Shown piece by piece: positions 54,182 to 64,000 of a stretch of 64,000 nt of DNA. This DNA comes from Sedimenticola sp. Its GTDB lineage: Bacteria; Pseudomonadota; Gammaproteobacteria; Chromatiales; Chromatiaceae. A model generated the notes under the pieces. It saw only the letters and a list, made by a program, of their open reading frames with translations, was not told the origin of the DNA and did not search any database. Location: contig JAMOLT010000033.1 in NCBI GenBank assembly GCA_027068915.1, positions 1 through 64,000 of the forward strand, written 5' to 3'. The position numbers were made by a program, and so were the translations under genes. Position 1 is the stretch's first letter, and each line of letters opens with the position of its first letter.

Positions 54182-54419
54182 GATTTCACTATCTTCTCTG
54201 TCAATTCCTTTTGAACGATGGCGTTATCCGGGTGCCTGGTGCAAGCTTCCGTACTTGTCTGTTTGCCGGTTCTATAGCCAGGCATCTGAGAAAGCGATTA
54301 AACAAAAAGCGTAGCAATTATTGCTTTGTTATAAAAGGCCTTTTTTTTCAAGGGAAAGTCTGTTCCCAGTGTATCCGGATGGTATTGCAGGAGCTACCCG
54401 GCTGAAGACTACACCAGGA

Positions 54420-54800
54420 TCATCCTCGCCGCAATCCGGCCCGGAAATGCAGCCGGGCAAACAGAAACAGGGAAAGCAGCAGGTAGGCTGCAATGCCTGC
54501 GGCATCGGCAAGCATATCGAGAAAGGAGAAATACCTGCCGGGTACGAAATATTGCAGGCACTCCAGGGCAACGCCATAGGCGAGCAAGGGCAGGCCATGG
54601 CGCCAACCGAAAGCTCGCTTTGGCCAGCCGGCATGGCTGAGAAAAGACAGCAGGACAAAAGCCAGGGCATGCCCCAGTTTATCGTTTACAGATTGTTGCA
54701 GCAGGTCAGGAACCGGGGTGAGCGCCATGTAGGTGATGACCAGCAAGGCCAGGCCCAAGGCAAGCCTGGCGCCTATTTGATAGCAGTGGCGGATGGGCAT
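54420..54800 (-). CDS. VanZ-like small membrane protein
   Basis: 126 residues, three to four membrane helices. The pattern NDKLGHALAFVLLSFL, GVALECLQYFVPGRYFSFLDMLADAAG is that of the VanZ-like family (Glu-x3-Gln and Asp-x3-Asp/Asn). 16 bases downstream of purD on the same strand, so probably the tail of that operon. Role unknown. Confidence 0.75.
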   Translation of the reverse strand: MPIRHCYQIGARLALGLALLVITYMALTPVPDLLQQSVNDKLGHALAFVLLSFLSHAGWPKRAFGWRHGLPLLAYGVALECLQYFVPGRYFSFLDMLADAAGIAAYLLLSLFLFARLHFRAGLRRG

Positions 54801-54816
54801 GAGAAGCCTCCCGGGT

Positions 54817-56121
54817 TCACGACTTGATCGGAGATTCCTTCAGCTCCCGGGCGATGGCGCGATAGGCGATATCCTTGCGGTACTGCATATTGTTCCAGTG
54901 AATTTTTTCCACCAGGGCATAGGCCTTTTCCTGTGCTTCGGTAACGGTATCTCCAAGAGCCGTGACGCAAAGTACACGCCCGCCTGCAGTAATGACTGTG
55001 CCATCTTTTTCAGCAGTGCCGGCGTGGAAGACCTTGGTGTCGGTGCTTTCTTCTCCCGGAAGGCCTTCAATGGCATCGCCGGTTTCGTAGGCATCGGGGT
55101 AGCCGCCGGAAGCAAGCACTACGCCTACAGCGGCCCGCTCGTCCCAATGGGCCTCTTCCTCATCAAGCTTGCCTTCCAGTGCGGCCAGGCAGTGGGCGAC
55201 CAGATCGGATTGCATGCGCATCATGATGGGTTGGGCTTCCGGGTCGCCAAAGCGGCAGTTGAATTCGATGACCCTGGGGTTGCCTTGCGCGTCGATCATC
55301 AGCCCGGCATAGAGAAAGCCGGTGTAGGGGGTGCCTTCCGCGGCCATGCCTGCAATGGTGGGCCGGATCACCTGCGCCATGATTTTCTCATGGACTTCCT
55401 CCGTAACCACGGGGGCCGGGGAATAGGCGCCCATGCCGCCGGTGTTGGGGCCGGTGTCGCCGTCATACGCGGCCTTGTGATCCTGGGAACTGGCCATGGG
55501 CAATACCTGCTTGCCGTCGGCCATGACGATGAAGCTGGCTTCCTCGCCGTTGAGGAACTCCTCGATGACCACGGTATGCCCGGCTTCGCCAAACTGGTTG
55601 CCGGAGAGCATGTCCTTTATTGTTTCTTCCGCGGTTTTCATGTCATGGGCGAGGATCACGCCCTTGCCGGCAGCCAGTCCATCCGCTTTGATGACGATGG
55701 GTGCGCCCATTTTATAGAGATATTCCAGGGCGGCATCCAGCTCCGAAAATGTACCGAAGGCGGCAGTAGGTATTTCATGACGAGCCAGGAAGTCCTTGGC
55801 GAAAGCCTTGGATCCTTCCAGTCTGGCTACCCGCTTGGTGGGGCCGAAGCATTTCAGGCCGGCTGCGGTGAAAATATCCACTATGCCTGCCACCAGGGGC
55901 TGTTCCGGCCCGACGATGGTCAGGGCGATGTCGTTTTGCAGGGCAAAGTCGCGCAGCGCCTTGGTGTCATCGGCGGAGATATCCACATTCTCCATGCCTT
56001 CTTCCGCCGCAGTACCGGCATTTCCCGGGGCGACATAAACCTTGTCTGCCAGCGGCGATTGCAGGGCTTTCCAGGCCAGGGCGTGTTCGCGTCCGCCACC
56101 GCCAATGATCAGAACATTCAT
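54817..56121 (-). CDS. purD: phosphoribosylamine–glycine ligase PurD
   Basis: 434 residues from MNVLIIGGGGREHALAW. Longer in-frame sequence upstream overlaps purH and is not used. ATP-grasp features (VIKADGLAAGKGVILA, GFLYAGLMID, EFNCRFGDPE) are all present. Second step of purine synthesis. 13 bases after purH. Confidence 0.97.
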   Translation of the reverse strand: MNVLIIGGGGREHALAWKALQSPLADKVYVAPGNAGTAAEEGMENVDISADDTKALRDFALQNDIALTIVGPEQPLVAGIVDIFTAAGLKCFGPTKRVARLEGSKAFAKDFLARHEIPTAAFGTFSELDAALEYLYKMGAPIVIKADGLAAGKGVILAHDMKTAEETIKDMLSGNQFGEAGHTVVIEEFLNGEEASFIVMADGKQVLPMASSQDHKAAYDGDTGPNTGGMGAYSPAPVVTEEVHEKIMAQVIRPTIAGMAAEGTPYTGFLYAGLMIDAQGNPRVIEFNCRFGDPEAQPIMMRMQSDLVAHCLAALEGKLDEEEAHWDERAAVGVVLASGGYPDAYETGDAIEGLPGEESTDTKVFHAGTAEKDGTVITAGGRVLCVTALGDTVTEAQEKAYALVEKIHWNNMQYRKDIAYRAIARELKESPIKS

Positions 56122-56134
56122 GAACAGAGCCTCC

Positions 56135-57739
56135 TCAATGCCTAAAATGGCGCATGCCGGTAAACACCATGGCCATGCCGTGTTCGTCGGCGGTGGCGAT
56201 AACCTCTTCGTCGCGCATGGAGCCGCCGGGCTGTATGACGGCGACGATACCTGCTTCTGCGGCGTTGTCAATGCCATCGCGGAAGGGGAAGAAGGCGTCT
56301 GACGCCATGACGGAACCTTGCACTTCCAGCCCTGCATGTTCCGCCTTGATCCCGGCGATGCGTGCAGAATTGATGCGGCTCATTTGTCCTGCGCCCACGC
56401 CAATGGTCATGTTGCCCTTGCCGTAGACGATGGCATTGGATTTGACGAACTTGGCGACGCGCCAGGTGAACAACAAATCCGCCATTTCCTGTTCGGTAGG
56501 CTGGCGCTTGCTGACCACGGTTAACTCGTTGTACAGGGAAAGGTCTGCGTCTTGCACCAGCAAGCCGCCGTTTACACGCTTGAAATCGAGACGCGGCGCC
56601 GGGGTGTCATCCCATGGGCCGCAGGCCAGCAGGCGCACGTTCTTCTTTGCCGCGATGACTTCAGCGGCTTCGCCGGATACGGTGGGTGCGATGATCACTT
56701 CGACGAACTGGCGTTCGACGATAGCGCTGGCAGTTGCTGCGTCCAGCTCTCCATTGAAGGCGATGATGCCGCCGAAGGCGGACTCGGGATCCGTGGCGTA
56801 GGCGCGGTTGTAGGCCTCTAGCAGGTCGCTGCCGATAGCCACGCCACAGGGGTTGGCGTGCTTGACGATGACGCAGGCCGGGCCTTCGCTGAACTGCTTG
56901 ACGCATTCCAGGGCGGCATCCGTGTCGCCGATGTTGTTGTAGGACAGCTCCTTGCCCTGGATCTGGTGGGCGGTGGCGATGCAGCCGGTCGCTCCCGGCA
57001 TCCTGCTTCCCGCGACATTCGCACTTCCCTGTGTATCGTCATCCTCGCGGAAGAATGCTGCCTTCTGGTGCGGGTTTTCACCGTAGCGCATGGTCTGTAC
57101 CTGCCGGTATTGCAGGTTGATGGTGTTGGGGAAGTCCTGCTTCCGGCCGTCGGCGCTTATGGCGCCCAGATAGTTGGCGATGGTGCCATCGTAGCGGGCG
57201 GTGTGCTCGAAGGTCTTCACCGCCAGGCGGAAGCGGAAATCATCACCCAGGGCGTTGCCGTTGTTCTTCATTTTCGAAAGAATCAGGGCGTAGTCGGCGG
57301 GGTCCACCACCACTGCAACGTCTTTGTGGTTCTTGGCGGCGGCGCGAATCATGGTGGGGCCGCCGATGTCGATGTTCTCGATGGCGGTGGCCAGATTGCA
57401 ATCCGGGTTGGCGATGGTTTGCTCGAACGGATAGAGATTGACGGCGACCAGGTCGATGGGGCCGATGCCATGTTCTGCCATCACCGTATCGTCCGTGCCG
57501 CGGCGGCCGAGGATGCCGCCGTGAATCTTCGGGTGCAGGGTCTTGACCCTGCCGTCCATCATTTCCGGGAAGCCGGTGTAGTCGCTGACTTCCATAACGT
57601 CGATGCCATTGTCCTGCAACAATTTTGCGGTGCCGCCGGTGGAGAGGATCTCCACCCCGGCCTGGGCCAGTCCCTGGGCGAATTCGATCACGCCTTCCTT
57701 GTCGGAAACGCTGATGAGGGCTCGGGTAATTGCAGTCAT
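56135..57739 (-). CDS. purH: bifunctional AICAR transformylase/IMP cyclohydrolase PurH
   Basis: 534 residues. IMP cyclohydrolase domain at the N-terminus ([28 protein letters not shown]) and transformylase domain with [12 protein letters not shown] and the C-terminal [22 protein letters not shown]. Final two steps of IMP synthesis. Complete. Confidence 0.97.
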   Translation of the reverse strand: MTAITRALISVSDKEGVIEFAQGLAQAGVEILSTGGTAKLLQDNGIDVMEVSDYTGFPEMMDGRVKTLHPKIHGGILGRRGTDDTVMAEHGIGPIDLVAVNLYPFEQTIANPDCNLATAIENIDIGGPTMIRAAAKNHKDVAVVVDPADYALILSKMKNNGNALGDDFRFRLAVKTFEHTARYDGTIANYLGAISADGRKQDFPNTINLQYRQVQTMRYGENPHQKAAFFREDDDTQGSANVAGSRMPGATGCIATAHQIQGKELSYNNIGDTDAALECVKQFSEGPACVIVKHANPCGVAIGSDLLEAYNRAYATDPESAFGGIIAFNGELDAATASAIVERQFVEVIIAPTVSGEAAEVIAAKKNVRLLACGPWDDTPAPRLDFKRVNGGLLVQDADLSLYNELTVVSKRQPTEQEMADLLFTWRVAKFVKSNAIVYGKGNMTIGVGAGQMSRINSARIAGIKAEHAGLEVQGSVMASDAFFPFRDGIDNAAEAGIVAVIQPGGSMRDEEVIATADEHGMAMVFTGMRHFRH

Positions 57740-57787
57740 GTTGTGGGTTCCTGAAAGTCGGGTGTAACGGGAGAGTGTGCCGGGGTT

Positions 57788-58081
57788 TCAGCCGAGCTTG
57801 TAATAGGCCAGTTTCTTGCGCAGGGTGCTGCGGCTGATGCCCAGCAGGGCGGCCGCACGGGTCTGGTTGCCGCCGGTATGTTCCATTACGGTTTCAAACA
57901 GGGGGCGTTCCACCTCTTCCATCACCAGCTGATGCAGATCGCTTGTGCCATGGCCATTGAGTCGGGTGAAGTAGCTGCCAAGAGCATCGCGGACGCAGTC
58001 GCTCAGGGAGTCTTCCCGGGATTGTCTTTCCACAGTAAAGGTTTCGGCACTCATGCTGCCGCCTGTCTCTTCAAAACTCAT
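57788..58081 (-). CDS. fis: Fis nucleoid protein
   Basis: 97 residues from the ATG overlapping the dusB stop by four bases; E. coli Fis has 98. The C-terminal helix-turn-helix TRAAALLGISRSTLRKKLAYYKLG is intact, and the acidic beta-hairpin region is at the N-terminus. dusB–fis is the classical gammaproteobacterial arrangement. Couples growth rate to transcription of stable RNA. Confidence 0.95.
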   Translation of the reverse strand: MSFEETGGSMSAETFTVERQSREDSLSDCVRDALGSYFTRLNGHGTSDLHQLVMEEVERPLFETVMEHTGGNQTRAAALLGISRSTLRKKLAYYKLG

Positions 58082-59061
58082 GCTGCCTTCTCCCCTGAGC
58101 CCCGGCAATAAAAAAAATCTTTGATCAGGTCATGCTGACCTTGTGTGTCTTCCACCTGGTTGATTTTCCGGCGGAATGTTGCGGCCCCCCGCAAATGCTT
58201 GCTGTACCAGGCAATATGCTTGCGCGATATGCGCACGCCATGCTGCTGGCCGTAGAGGCTGTACAGCGCATCCAGGTGCTCCAGCAGCAGATCCCCAATC
58301 CACCGCGGCTCCGGCTCCTGTAGTTGCTCACCAGTGGTGAGATAGTGGGCTATATGGCGGAATATCCATGGCCTGCCCTGCGCTCCACGACCTATCATGA
58401 TAGCGTCAGCGCCGGTAAATTTCAGCACCTGTTGTGCCTTTTTTTCGTCCCCGATATCGCCGTTCGCCACCACCGGAATACTAACTGCCTGTTTTACTTC
58501 ACGAATGGTTTCATATTCGGCTTCTCCGGCGAACTTGCAGGCGCGGGTGCGGCCATGTACGGACAACATCTGAATGCCGCTGGTTTCGGCAATTCTTGCG
58601 ATGGTGGGAGCATTGATGCTTTGTTTGTCCCAGCCGGTACGGATTTTCAGGGTAACTGGCACGTCCACGGCGCTGACCACGGCATCGAGTATTCTGCCGA
58701 CCAGGAGTTCATCCTGCAGCAGGGCGGAACCAGCAGCAAGCTTGCAGACCTTTTTCGCCGGGCAGCCCATGTTGATGTCGATGATTTCGGCGCCATCATC
58801 CACGTTGATGCGGGCGGCCAGGGCCAGTTTTTCCGGGGTGGCGCCCAGGATTTGTACCGCCACTGGCGGTGTTTCCCCCTCGTGGTGGAGGCGGGTCTGG
58901 GTTTTTTTGCTGCCCCACAGGCTGGTGTCCGCGCTGATCATTTCTGATACGGCCAGGGCTGCGCCGAAACGTCTGCACAGGTTGCGAAAGGGCAGGTCGG
59001 TGATGCCGGCCATGGGGGCGAGGATAAGGTTGCCGGAAAGTTGCAGTTTGCCGATATTCAT
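58078..59061 (-). CDS. dusB: tRNA-dihydrouridine synthase DusB
   Basis: 327 residues. FMN TIM-barrel with LAPMAGITDLPFRNL, INMGCPAKKVCKLAAGSALL (catalytic Cys), VTLKIRTGWD and DAIMIGRGAQGRPWIF. Reduces uridine in tRNA D-loops. Overlaps both neighbouring genes by four bases. Confidence 0.97.
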   Translation of the reverse strand: MNIGKLQLSGNLILAPMAGITDLPFRNLCRRFGAALAVSEMISADTSLWGSKKTQTRLHHEGETPPVAVQILGATPEKLALAARINVDDGAEIIDINMGCPAKKVCKLAAGSALLQDELLVGRILDAVVSAVDVPVTLKIRTGWDKQSINAPTIARIAETSGIQMLSVHGRTRACKFAGEAEYETIREVKQAVSIPVVANGDIGDEKKAQQVLKFTGADAIMIGRGAQGRPWIFRHIAHYLTTGEQLQEPEPRWIGDLLLEHLDALYSLYGQQHGVRISRKHIAWYSKHLRGAATFRRKINQVEDTQGQHDLIKDFFYCRGSGEKAA

Positions 59062-59927
59062 GAGGAATCTGTGGGGAGGAAGTCCAGCCTGTACCCGGAG
59101 AAATGCTCTTCCGGGGGCAGCAACAGCAGCTGAATTTCCAGCAGTTCGCCCGCGGCAAGCTGCCGGGGCTGTTTGGTGTCTGTCATGTAGTCGCCAGGCG
59201 GGAAGGTGCGTCTGGCGATAGCGGCTTGCTTGTCATCCAGCAGGCTCAACTGCAAGGCAGGCAGGGTTTTGGTGGATGAAGCGGCGTTGCGCAGCAAAAC
59301 ATCCAGTTGGTAAGCGCCCGGCTGTCTGCTGTACGCCTGCAGGGAGCGATCCACTACGAGAAATGACCCTTCTTCTTTTGTCCGGATCTGGGGCAGAGTG
59401 CAGTTAAAGTAGGAGCACAGGTGGCTGGCGGCGGTATGAATCCGGGGAAACTGCAGAAGCCGTTCTTTTTCTATCCAGGCAAGCTGAGCCAGTGCTGTCA
59501 GCAACAATACAAGCAGCGAAGCGATTGCAAGCAGGGATGCCGGCTTTTTCTGCCGGGAAAACTCCGGAAGGAAATCTTCTTCTCTTGCTTCTGGCTGGTC
59601 GGTCAGAAACTCGCCCTGGCCGGGTTTTTCGGCAAACAGTGAGTCTGGCGGCGCTGGGGGCAAGAAGCTGTCTATTGTTTCCTGGGTGCTCTGCTTCGTG
59701 TTTTGTTTGTCCAGGCTATGCTGCAGATCTGCAAGGAGGTCCTGCATTTCCACATCAGGTTGCAGGTCATGGCTGTTGTTGCCCGCCTTGGTTTTCCGGG
59801 AGGAGTCACCGTTCTTTACCTTAAACACATCATGGCATTCACTGCATACCACTTTGAAGCCTGCATCCGCCAGGGTTGAGGATTTGATGTTGTAGATGAC
59901 CTTGCAGTGGGGGCAGCGGACTTTCAT
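59058..59927 (-). CDS. zinc-ribbon DUF3426 membrane protein
   Basis: 289 residues. N-terminal zinc ribbon CPHCKVIYNI...VVCSECHDVFKV (MJ0042 type), an acidic linker, one membrane helix at about 129–150 (SLLAIASLLVLLLTALAQLAW), and a C-terminal DUF3426 domain. Regularly found between prmA and dusB in Gammaproteobacteria; function unknown. Confidence 0.88.
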   Translation of the reverse strand: MKVRCPHCKVIYNIKSSTLADAGFKVVCSECHDVFKVKNGDSSRKTKAGNNSHDLQPDVEMQDLLADLQHSLDKQNTKQSTQETIDSFLPPAPPDSLFAEKPGQGEFLTDQPEAREEDFLPEFSRQKKPASLLAIASLLVLLLTALAQLAWIEKERLLQFPRIHTAASHLCSYFNCTLPQIRTKEEGSFLVVDRSLQAYSRQPGAYQLDVLLRNAASSTKTLPALQLSLLDDKQAAIARRTFPPGDYMTDTKQPRQLAAGELLEIQLLLLPPEEHFSGYRLDFLPTDSS

Positions 59928-60802
59928 GAAGATTTTCCGTTCAGGCGCACCCAGTCGTCCAGCTGGCCGGGAGGTGGGAACAGAATTTCCGGCGCATAGG
60001 CCTGTGTGACATCTGCAGCCTGGTGATGCAGGATGCCGGAGAGTACCAGCTGCCCACCGGGCTTGAGCATGGACTTTATCTGTGGTGCCAGCTCGATGAG
60101 TACGTTGGCAAGGATATTGGCCAGCACCACGTCTGCAGTCCGGGGTGGGAAATCTTCGGCGGCAAAGGTTTCCAGTCGATTGGACACGCCATTTTGCAGG
60201 GCGTTGCTGCGGGTGGCAATGAGTGCCTGGGGATCGTGATCCACGGCGATTGCCCTGGCTGCACCCAGCTTCAGTGCCGCGATGGCGAGAATTCCGGAGC
60301 CGCAGCCGAAATCAATGACTGTTTTGTCCCGTATCTGCGCCCCATCCAGCCATTGCAGGCACAGGTCTGTCGTGGGGTGGGTGCCGGTGCCAAAAGCCAG
60401 GCCGGGATCCAGGTGGATGATGGTAGCCTGCGCTACCGGTACTTCCTTTCCCGTTGGGCAGATCCACAAATGCCGCCCGAATTTCATGGGTTGGAAGTGT
60501 TCCAGCCAGGCGCGCTCCCATGCTTGGTCTTCCAGTATCTCCAGCTGCAGCCGCTGGCTGTTTTCCCGGGCCAGCGCCTGGTCGATGCTGGCACGCAGGT
60601 TGTCGGCATCCGTGTCACCCTCGAATAGGGCGCTTACCCTGGTGTGGCTCCACAGGGGCGTGGTTCCTGGCGGCGGCTCCAGCATGGGTTCGTCTTTTGC
60701 GTCGACCAGGGTGGTGGAGAGCGCGCCAAGCTGTTCGAACAGCAACTCGATAAGAGGGGCCTGGGGTTTTTCTACTTCGAGGTGTGCTTGCAGCCAGGGC
60801 AT
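59924..60802 (-). CDS. prmA: ribosomal protein L11 methyltransferase PrmA
   Basis: 292 residues, full length. SAM loop VIDFGCGSGILAIAALKLGA, preceded by DPGLAFGTGTHPTT and followed by ANILANVLIELAP, all family signatures. Trimethylates L11. First gene of the prmA–dusB–fis–purH–purD series. Confidence 0.97.
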   Translation of the reverse strand: MPWLQAHLEVEKPQAPLIELLFEQLGALSTTLVDAKDEPMLEPPPGTTPLWSHTRVSALFEGDTDADNLRASIDQALARENSQRLQLEILEDQAWERAWLEHFQPMKFGRHLWICPTGKEVPVAQATIIHLDPGLAFGTGTHPTTDLCLQWLDGAQIRDKTVIDFGCGSGILAIAALKLGAARAIAVDHDPQALIATRSNALQNGVSNRLETFAAEDFPPRTADVVLANILANVLIELAPQIKSMLKPGGQLVLSGILHHQAADVTQAYAPEILFPPPGQLDDWVRLNGKSS

Positions 60803-60876
60803 GTGACGATCCGCTTTGTCCAGAGGCGCTTATTCTAACCCCAAAATGGCAGGGATATGTGAAACGGCACCCTGTT

Positions 60877-61236
60877 TCAGCGGGGAAGATGCTGCTGCAG
60901 CCAGTCACGAATCCAGGGGCTGGCCCGGTTCCCGGCAAAACGTGCGACTTCCTCGCCATTCACGAACAGCATGATGGTGGGGAAGCCTCGCAGCTTGTAC
61001 TTTCCTGCCAGCTTCATGTTTTCCCCTTCGTCCACCTCCACTTTCACCAGGTTGACCTGGTCTGCCATTTCCTCCATGACACGCTGCAAATGAGGCGCAA
61101 TGGCATGGCAGGGTGCGCACCAGTCCGCCCAGAAATCCACAACCACCGGTTGGGTTCGGGACGCATCGATGACTGTTTGCCGAAAGTCATGCAAGTCGGC
61201 GGTCTGGCTGGCTGTGTGCCTGGATGTCGTGGTCAT
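60877..61236 (-). CDS. thioredoxin-like protein
   Basis: 119 residues. Active site WCAPC (Cys40, Cys43) in VVVDFWADWCAPCHAI; cis-Pro segment GFPTIMLFVNGEE. No signal peptide, so cytoplasmic. Slightly longer than TrxA (109) with a polar N-terminal extension. Separate from the prmA operon. Confidence 0.92.
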   Translation of the reverse strand: MTTTSRHTASQTADLHDFRQTVIDASRTQPVVVDFWADWCAPCHAIAPHLQRVMEEMADQVNLVKVEVDEGENMKLAGKYKLRGFPTIMLFVNGEEVARFAGNRASPWIRDWLQQHLPR

Positions 61237-61288
61237 AACCCGGAATTCCTGTGTCGCTGGTTAGCGGGATGCGCTATCCTTGTTTTCA

Positions 61289-61446
61289 GGGCACCTCTAA
61301 TAATTCTGTTTGAGCAAGCTTGTGTTTGAGCGGTACGGGAACAAGGTGAAGACCGCAGTAAATAGTGTACTATTTACAAGGTTTTCAACGCAGTTGTCGC
61401 GCCGTTCAAACGCAAAGATGCCGATCACGAATTATTCGAGGCACTC
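61289..61446. repeat. MITE-like repeat, second copy of the GGGCACCTC family
   Basis: GGGCACCTCTAATAATTCTG at the left and, inverted, AGTGCCTCGAATAATTCG at the right; related to the ends of the element at 3996–4204. Lies in front of the diguanylate cyclase gene and may affect its expression. Confidence 0.4.
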
Positions 61447-61478
61447 TTCAGTATGGAAGGCTTATTGTTGACGGAGAA

Positions 61479-62693
61479 ATGCTGGATATTAACCTGATCA
61501 CGCTTTCCTTCCAAGATCCGCGGCTGGAAAGGCATTTTTGCAATAGCTACAGCCGACGCTATCGCTTTCAGTCGCTGCTGGCGATGAAGGTTGCCTTGGC
61601 GCTGTTTGCCCTTTTCGCTGTGCTGGACTGGCTCTTGTACCCTCAGTTGGTAAAGCCGCTATGGGGTATTCGCTTCTGCTTTGCATTTCCCGCCCTGTTG
61701 CTCATCCTTTTCTTGTTGGTGGGCAAGGCCTATTTTCGCCACGGGCAACAGCTCATGGTGCTTTCACTGATTGTCGCCAATGTGGCTGTAGTGGCGATGA
61801 CTGTGGTGATCCCCGCGGAGCTGAACGATGTGTATGTGGCGGGCCTGATGCTGGTGGCGCTGTACGGGTATACGGTTGCCCGCCTGCGCTTTGTCTGGGC
61901 CACTGCCGGCAACTGGTTTGGGGTGATCGCCTACAATCTTGCGAATATCTGGTGGGGAGACGCCAGCCACTGGGATCTTGTTGCGGGCAATTTTTTCTGC
62001 ATTTCAACCAATGTGATGGGGATGGTGGCGAGCTATTCCATGGAATACGACAGCCGCCGTGGTTTTCTGCTGCAGCAGCAGTTGCAACGGGAGCGCTCGC
62101 AGCTGAATCTGCTTAACCGGCACCTGGAAAAACAGGCGCTTACCGATGAACTTACCGATCTTGCCAATCGCCGCAGTTTTTTTGAACATTTGCATGAGGA
62201 ATGGCGCAGAGCCCGGCGTGACCGGCAGTATCTTGCCCTGGTCATGATCGATGTCGATCATTTCAAGGACTTCAATGATACTTACGGCCATCAGGCAGGG
62301 GACGAATGCCTGAAACAGTTGGCGGTGGTGTTTCGGCAGCATGTGCGCCGGGCGGGGGATGTAGCGGCGCGCCTCGGGGGGGAGGAGTTCGTGCTGCTGC
62401 TGCCCGAAACTACCCCTCAGTCTGCCTGCGAGGCGGCGGAAGCTTTGAGAAAAGGCGTGGCCGGGATGGAAATCCGTATCCCGCAACAGGGGCTGCTGGT
62501 AGGACACCATATCAGCATCAGCTGTGGGATTGCCGCTGCTGTCCCCGAACGGGAGTTAAACCCCGAGAGCCTGCTGGCCCGGGCGGACAAGGCCCTGTAT
62601 CAAGCCAAGGCGCTGGGCAGGAACCGGGTCGCGTGCAGTGTCGCCGGGGATGCGGTGGAAAATTGTCCCGCCAAGGCTGGTGGGGGTGGCTGA
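61479..62693 (+). CDS. membrane diguanylate cyclase (GGDEF)
   Basis: 404 residues from [11 protein letters not shown] behind ACGGAGA. Six or so membrane helices at about 35–185 in a sensory module, then a short coiled linker and a GGDEF domain with active motif RLGGEEF (300–304) and an RxxD inhibitory site (Arg291–Asp294) five residues upstream. So it should make cyclic di-GMP with product inhibition. Signal unknown. Confidence 0.92.
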   Translation: MLDINLITLSFQDPRLERHFCNSYSRRYRFQSLLAMKVALALFALFAVLDWLLYPQLVKPLWGIRFCFAFPALLLILFLLVGKAYFRHGQQLMVLSLIVANVAVVAMTVVIPAELNDVYVAGLMLVALYGYTVARLRFVWATAGNWFGVIAYNLANIWWGDASHWDLVAGNFFCISTNVMGMVASYSMEYDSRRGFLLQQQLQRERSQLNLLNRHLEKQALTDELTDLANRRSFFEHLHEEWRRARRDRQYLALVMIDVDHFKDFNDTYGHQAGDECLKQLAVVFRQHVRRAGDVAARLGGEEFVLLLPETTPQSACEAAEALRKGVAGMEIRIPQQGLLVGHHISISCGIAAAVPERELNPESLLARADKALYQAKALGRNRVACSVAGDAVENCPAKAGGGG

Positions 62694-62788
62694 GGTTTGC
62701 ATCCTGTTCTTCTGTTGCATTCACCTGTATTGAGCCGCGCATCTTTGGCATACTATGCCATTGCTATCCACTTTCCTGCTGCCATCCC

Positions 62789-63721
62789 ATGACTACTGAT
62801 CTGATTCGCATTGCCACCCGAAAATCCCCCCTTGCCATGTGGCAGGCTGAACATGTAGCGGCGGCCTTGAAGGCGGCGCATCCCGGCATTGGTGTGGAGC
62901 TGCTGGGCATGAGCACCCAGGGCGACAAGATTCTGGACACGCCCCTGGCCAAAATTGGCGGCAAGGGCTTGTTCGTAAAAGAGCTGGAGCAGGGCATGCT
63001 CGAAGGCAGCGCCGATATCGCCGTGCACTCCATGAAGGATGTGCCGGTGGAATTGCCGGAAGGCCTGCATCTGCCGGTGATCATGGAGCGGGAAGACCCC
63101 CGTGACGCCTTCGTTTCCAACGCCTACGCCAGCCTGGATGAACTGCCTTTGGGCGCGAAGGTGGGCACCTCCAGCCTGCGCCGTCAGAGCCAGATCATGG
63201 CGCGGCGCCCTGACCTGGAATTGCTGCCCCTGCGCGGCAATGTGAACACCCGCCTGCGCAAGCTCGATGAAGGCGAGTACGATGCCATCATCCTCGCTGC
63301 GGCCGGTTTGATCCGGCTGGAGTTCGCCGGGCGCATTCGCGCATTTATCGAGCCGGAACAAAGCCTGCCCGCCATCGGCCAGGGTGCGGTGGGCATCGAA
63401 TGCCGCGCCGATGATGTGCGGGTGAACGCCCTCATCGCACCGCTGCATCACTCGCATACGGCGATCCGTGTCCTGGCAGAGCGCGCCATGAACAATCGCC
63501 TGGAAGGCGGCTGCCAGGTGCCTATCGCCGGCCACGCCCTGCTGGAAGGCGACCAACTCTGGCTGCGCGGACTGGTGGGCAGCGTTGACGGCAAGACCAT
63601 CATCCGGGACGAGATCCGCGGCCCGGTGGCAGACGCCGAAACCTTGGGCGTGACCCTGGCGGAACGCCTGCTGGATGCCGGTGCCGCGCAAATTCTCAAG
63701 GAACTGTATCAGCAGGCATGA
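62789..63721 (+). CDS. hemC: hydroxymethylbilane synthase HemC
   Basis: 310 residues from [20 protein letters not shown]; a long upstream in-frame extension overlaps the previous gene and is not used. Motifs [19 protein letters not shown] and [11 protein letters not shown] with the cofactor-binding Cys242 are intact. Joins four porphobilinogen units in haem synthesis. Overlaps hemD by four bases. Confidence 0.97.
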   Translation: MTTDLIRIATRKSPLAMWQAEHVAAALKAAHPGIGVELLGMSTQGDKILDTPLAKIGGKGLFVKELEQGMLEGSADIAVHSMKDVPVELPEGLHLPVIMEREDPRDAFVSNAYASLDELPLGAKVGTSSLRRQSQIMARRPDLELLPLRGNVNTRLRKLDEGEYDAIILAAAGLIRLEFAGRIRAFIEPEQSLPAIGQGAVGIECRADDVRVNALIAPLHHSHTAIRVLAERAMNNRLEGGCQVPIAGHALLEGDQLWLRGLVGSVDGKTIIRDEIRGPVADAETLGVTLAERLLDAGAAQILKELYQQA

Positions 63722-64000
63722 GCTGCCATCTGCACGGATTGAGCGTGCTCATCACCCGCCCCGCGGATCAGGCCGGGCCGCTTTGTGACATGATCGAAGC
63801 GGCCCATGGGCGTCCCCTGCGTTTTCCCGCCATGGAAATTGCCCCTGCGGATGACGTGCAGGCCGCCCGTGAAGTGCTGCACCAAGCCGGGCGCAGCGAT
63901 CTGCTGGTTTTCATCAGCGTGAACGCCGTCGTGCATGCCTTTCCCCTGTTGCCCGATGAACTGCCCCTCGATCTGCAGATCGCCGCCATTGGCGAGGCCA
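63718..64000 (+). CDS. hemD: uroporphyrinogen-III synthase HemD (partial)
   Basis: Starts at an ATG overlapping the hemC stop and runs off the window after about 94 residues. [20 protein letters not shown] and [14 protein letters not shown] match the N-terminal half of HemD. Position after hemC supports the call. Confidence 0.9.
   Translation, partial: MSCHLHGLSVLITRPADQAGPLCDMIEAAHGRPLRFPAMEIAPADDVQAAREVLHQAGRSDLLVFISVNAVVHAFPLLPDELPLDLQIAAIGEA

Overview
The window looks like chromosome of a gammaproteobacterium. The evidence is the prmA–zinc ribbon–dusB–fis–purH–purD operon, apaG–apaH, tldD/pmbA, hemC–hemD and a ybhGFSR-type exporter. A DsrC-family protein, a YfdX protein and a TonB2-type cluster suggest a sulfur-metabolising, probably aquatic lineage; this is inference, and no species can be named from the sequence.

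Positions 1–3610 are accessory DNA, AT-richer than the rest. They hold the tail of a probable transposase, a lipoprotein gene placed exactly like an integron cassette, an IS91-family remnant, a frameshifted toxin relic, a higBA toxin-antitoxin pair and an Mrr-like nuclease. One well-formed attC site (864–922), two degenerate attC-like palindromes and two nearly identical attC-like arms in opposite orientation suggest an orphan cassette cluster without integrase, rearranged by insertion sequences. A small BFD-like ferredoxin gene and a MITE-like repeat follow.

Positions 4209–16803 carry a four-gene YbhGFSR-type ABC exporter (minus strand), a DUF4426 protein, a VanZ-like protein overlapping a secreted ComEC-like metallo-hydrolase, MgtE, a MITE, PmbA, TldD and a nitrilase-family amidase. 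Positions 17279–20926 carry a YiiX-like C92 hydrolase, a nitroreductase followed by a truncated mdaB, a divergent LysR regulator and a DUF2007-like protein.

Positions 20958–29317 form a coherent module. A TetR regulator is divergent from a VIT–vWA protein that ends in a GlyGly-CTERM signal, followed by its likely processing enzyme (a rhombosortase), a rhodanese and a MacAB/Lol-like exporter (adaptor, ATPase, two FtsX-type permeases). Near-identical operator palindromes sit in front of both the regulator and the VIT–vWA gene.

Positions 29425–40033 hold a DsrC-like protein lacking the C-terminal cysteine, YfdX, an unrecognised 386-residue protein, a DUF4342/Cdd1 overlapping pair, a TAP-type hydrolase overlapping a NatAB-like exporter, thiC behind a TPP riboswitch, a GIY-YIG protein flanked by palindromic repeats, and apaH/apaG with a degenerate second apaG fragment.

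Positions 40716–50313 are a complete TonB2-type energy transduction cluster (DUF3450, TtpC, ExbB, ExbD, TonB, TPR), then a TonB-dependent receptor, a methyltransferase and a small exported protein. The remainder holds a quinone oxidoreductase, an M6 metalloprotease, a VanZ-like protein, the purine/fis/prmA operon, a thioredoxin, a membrane diguanylate cyclase, hemC and the start of hemD.
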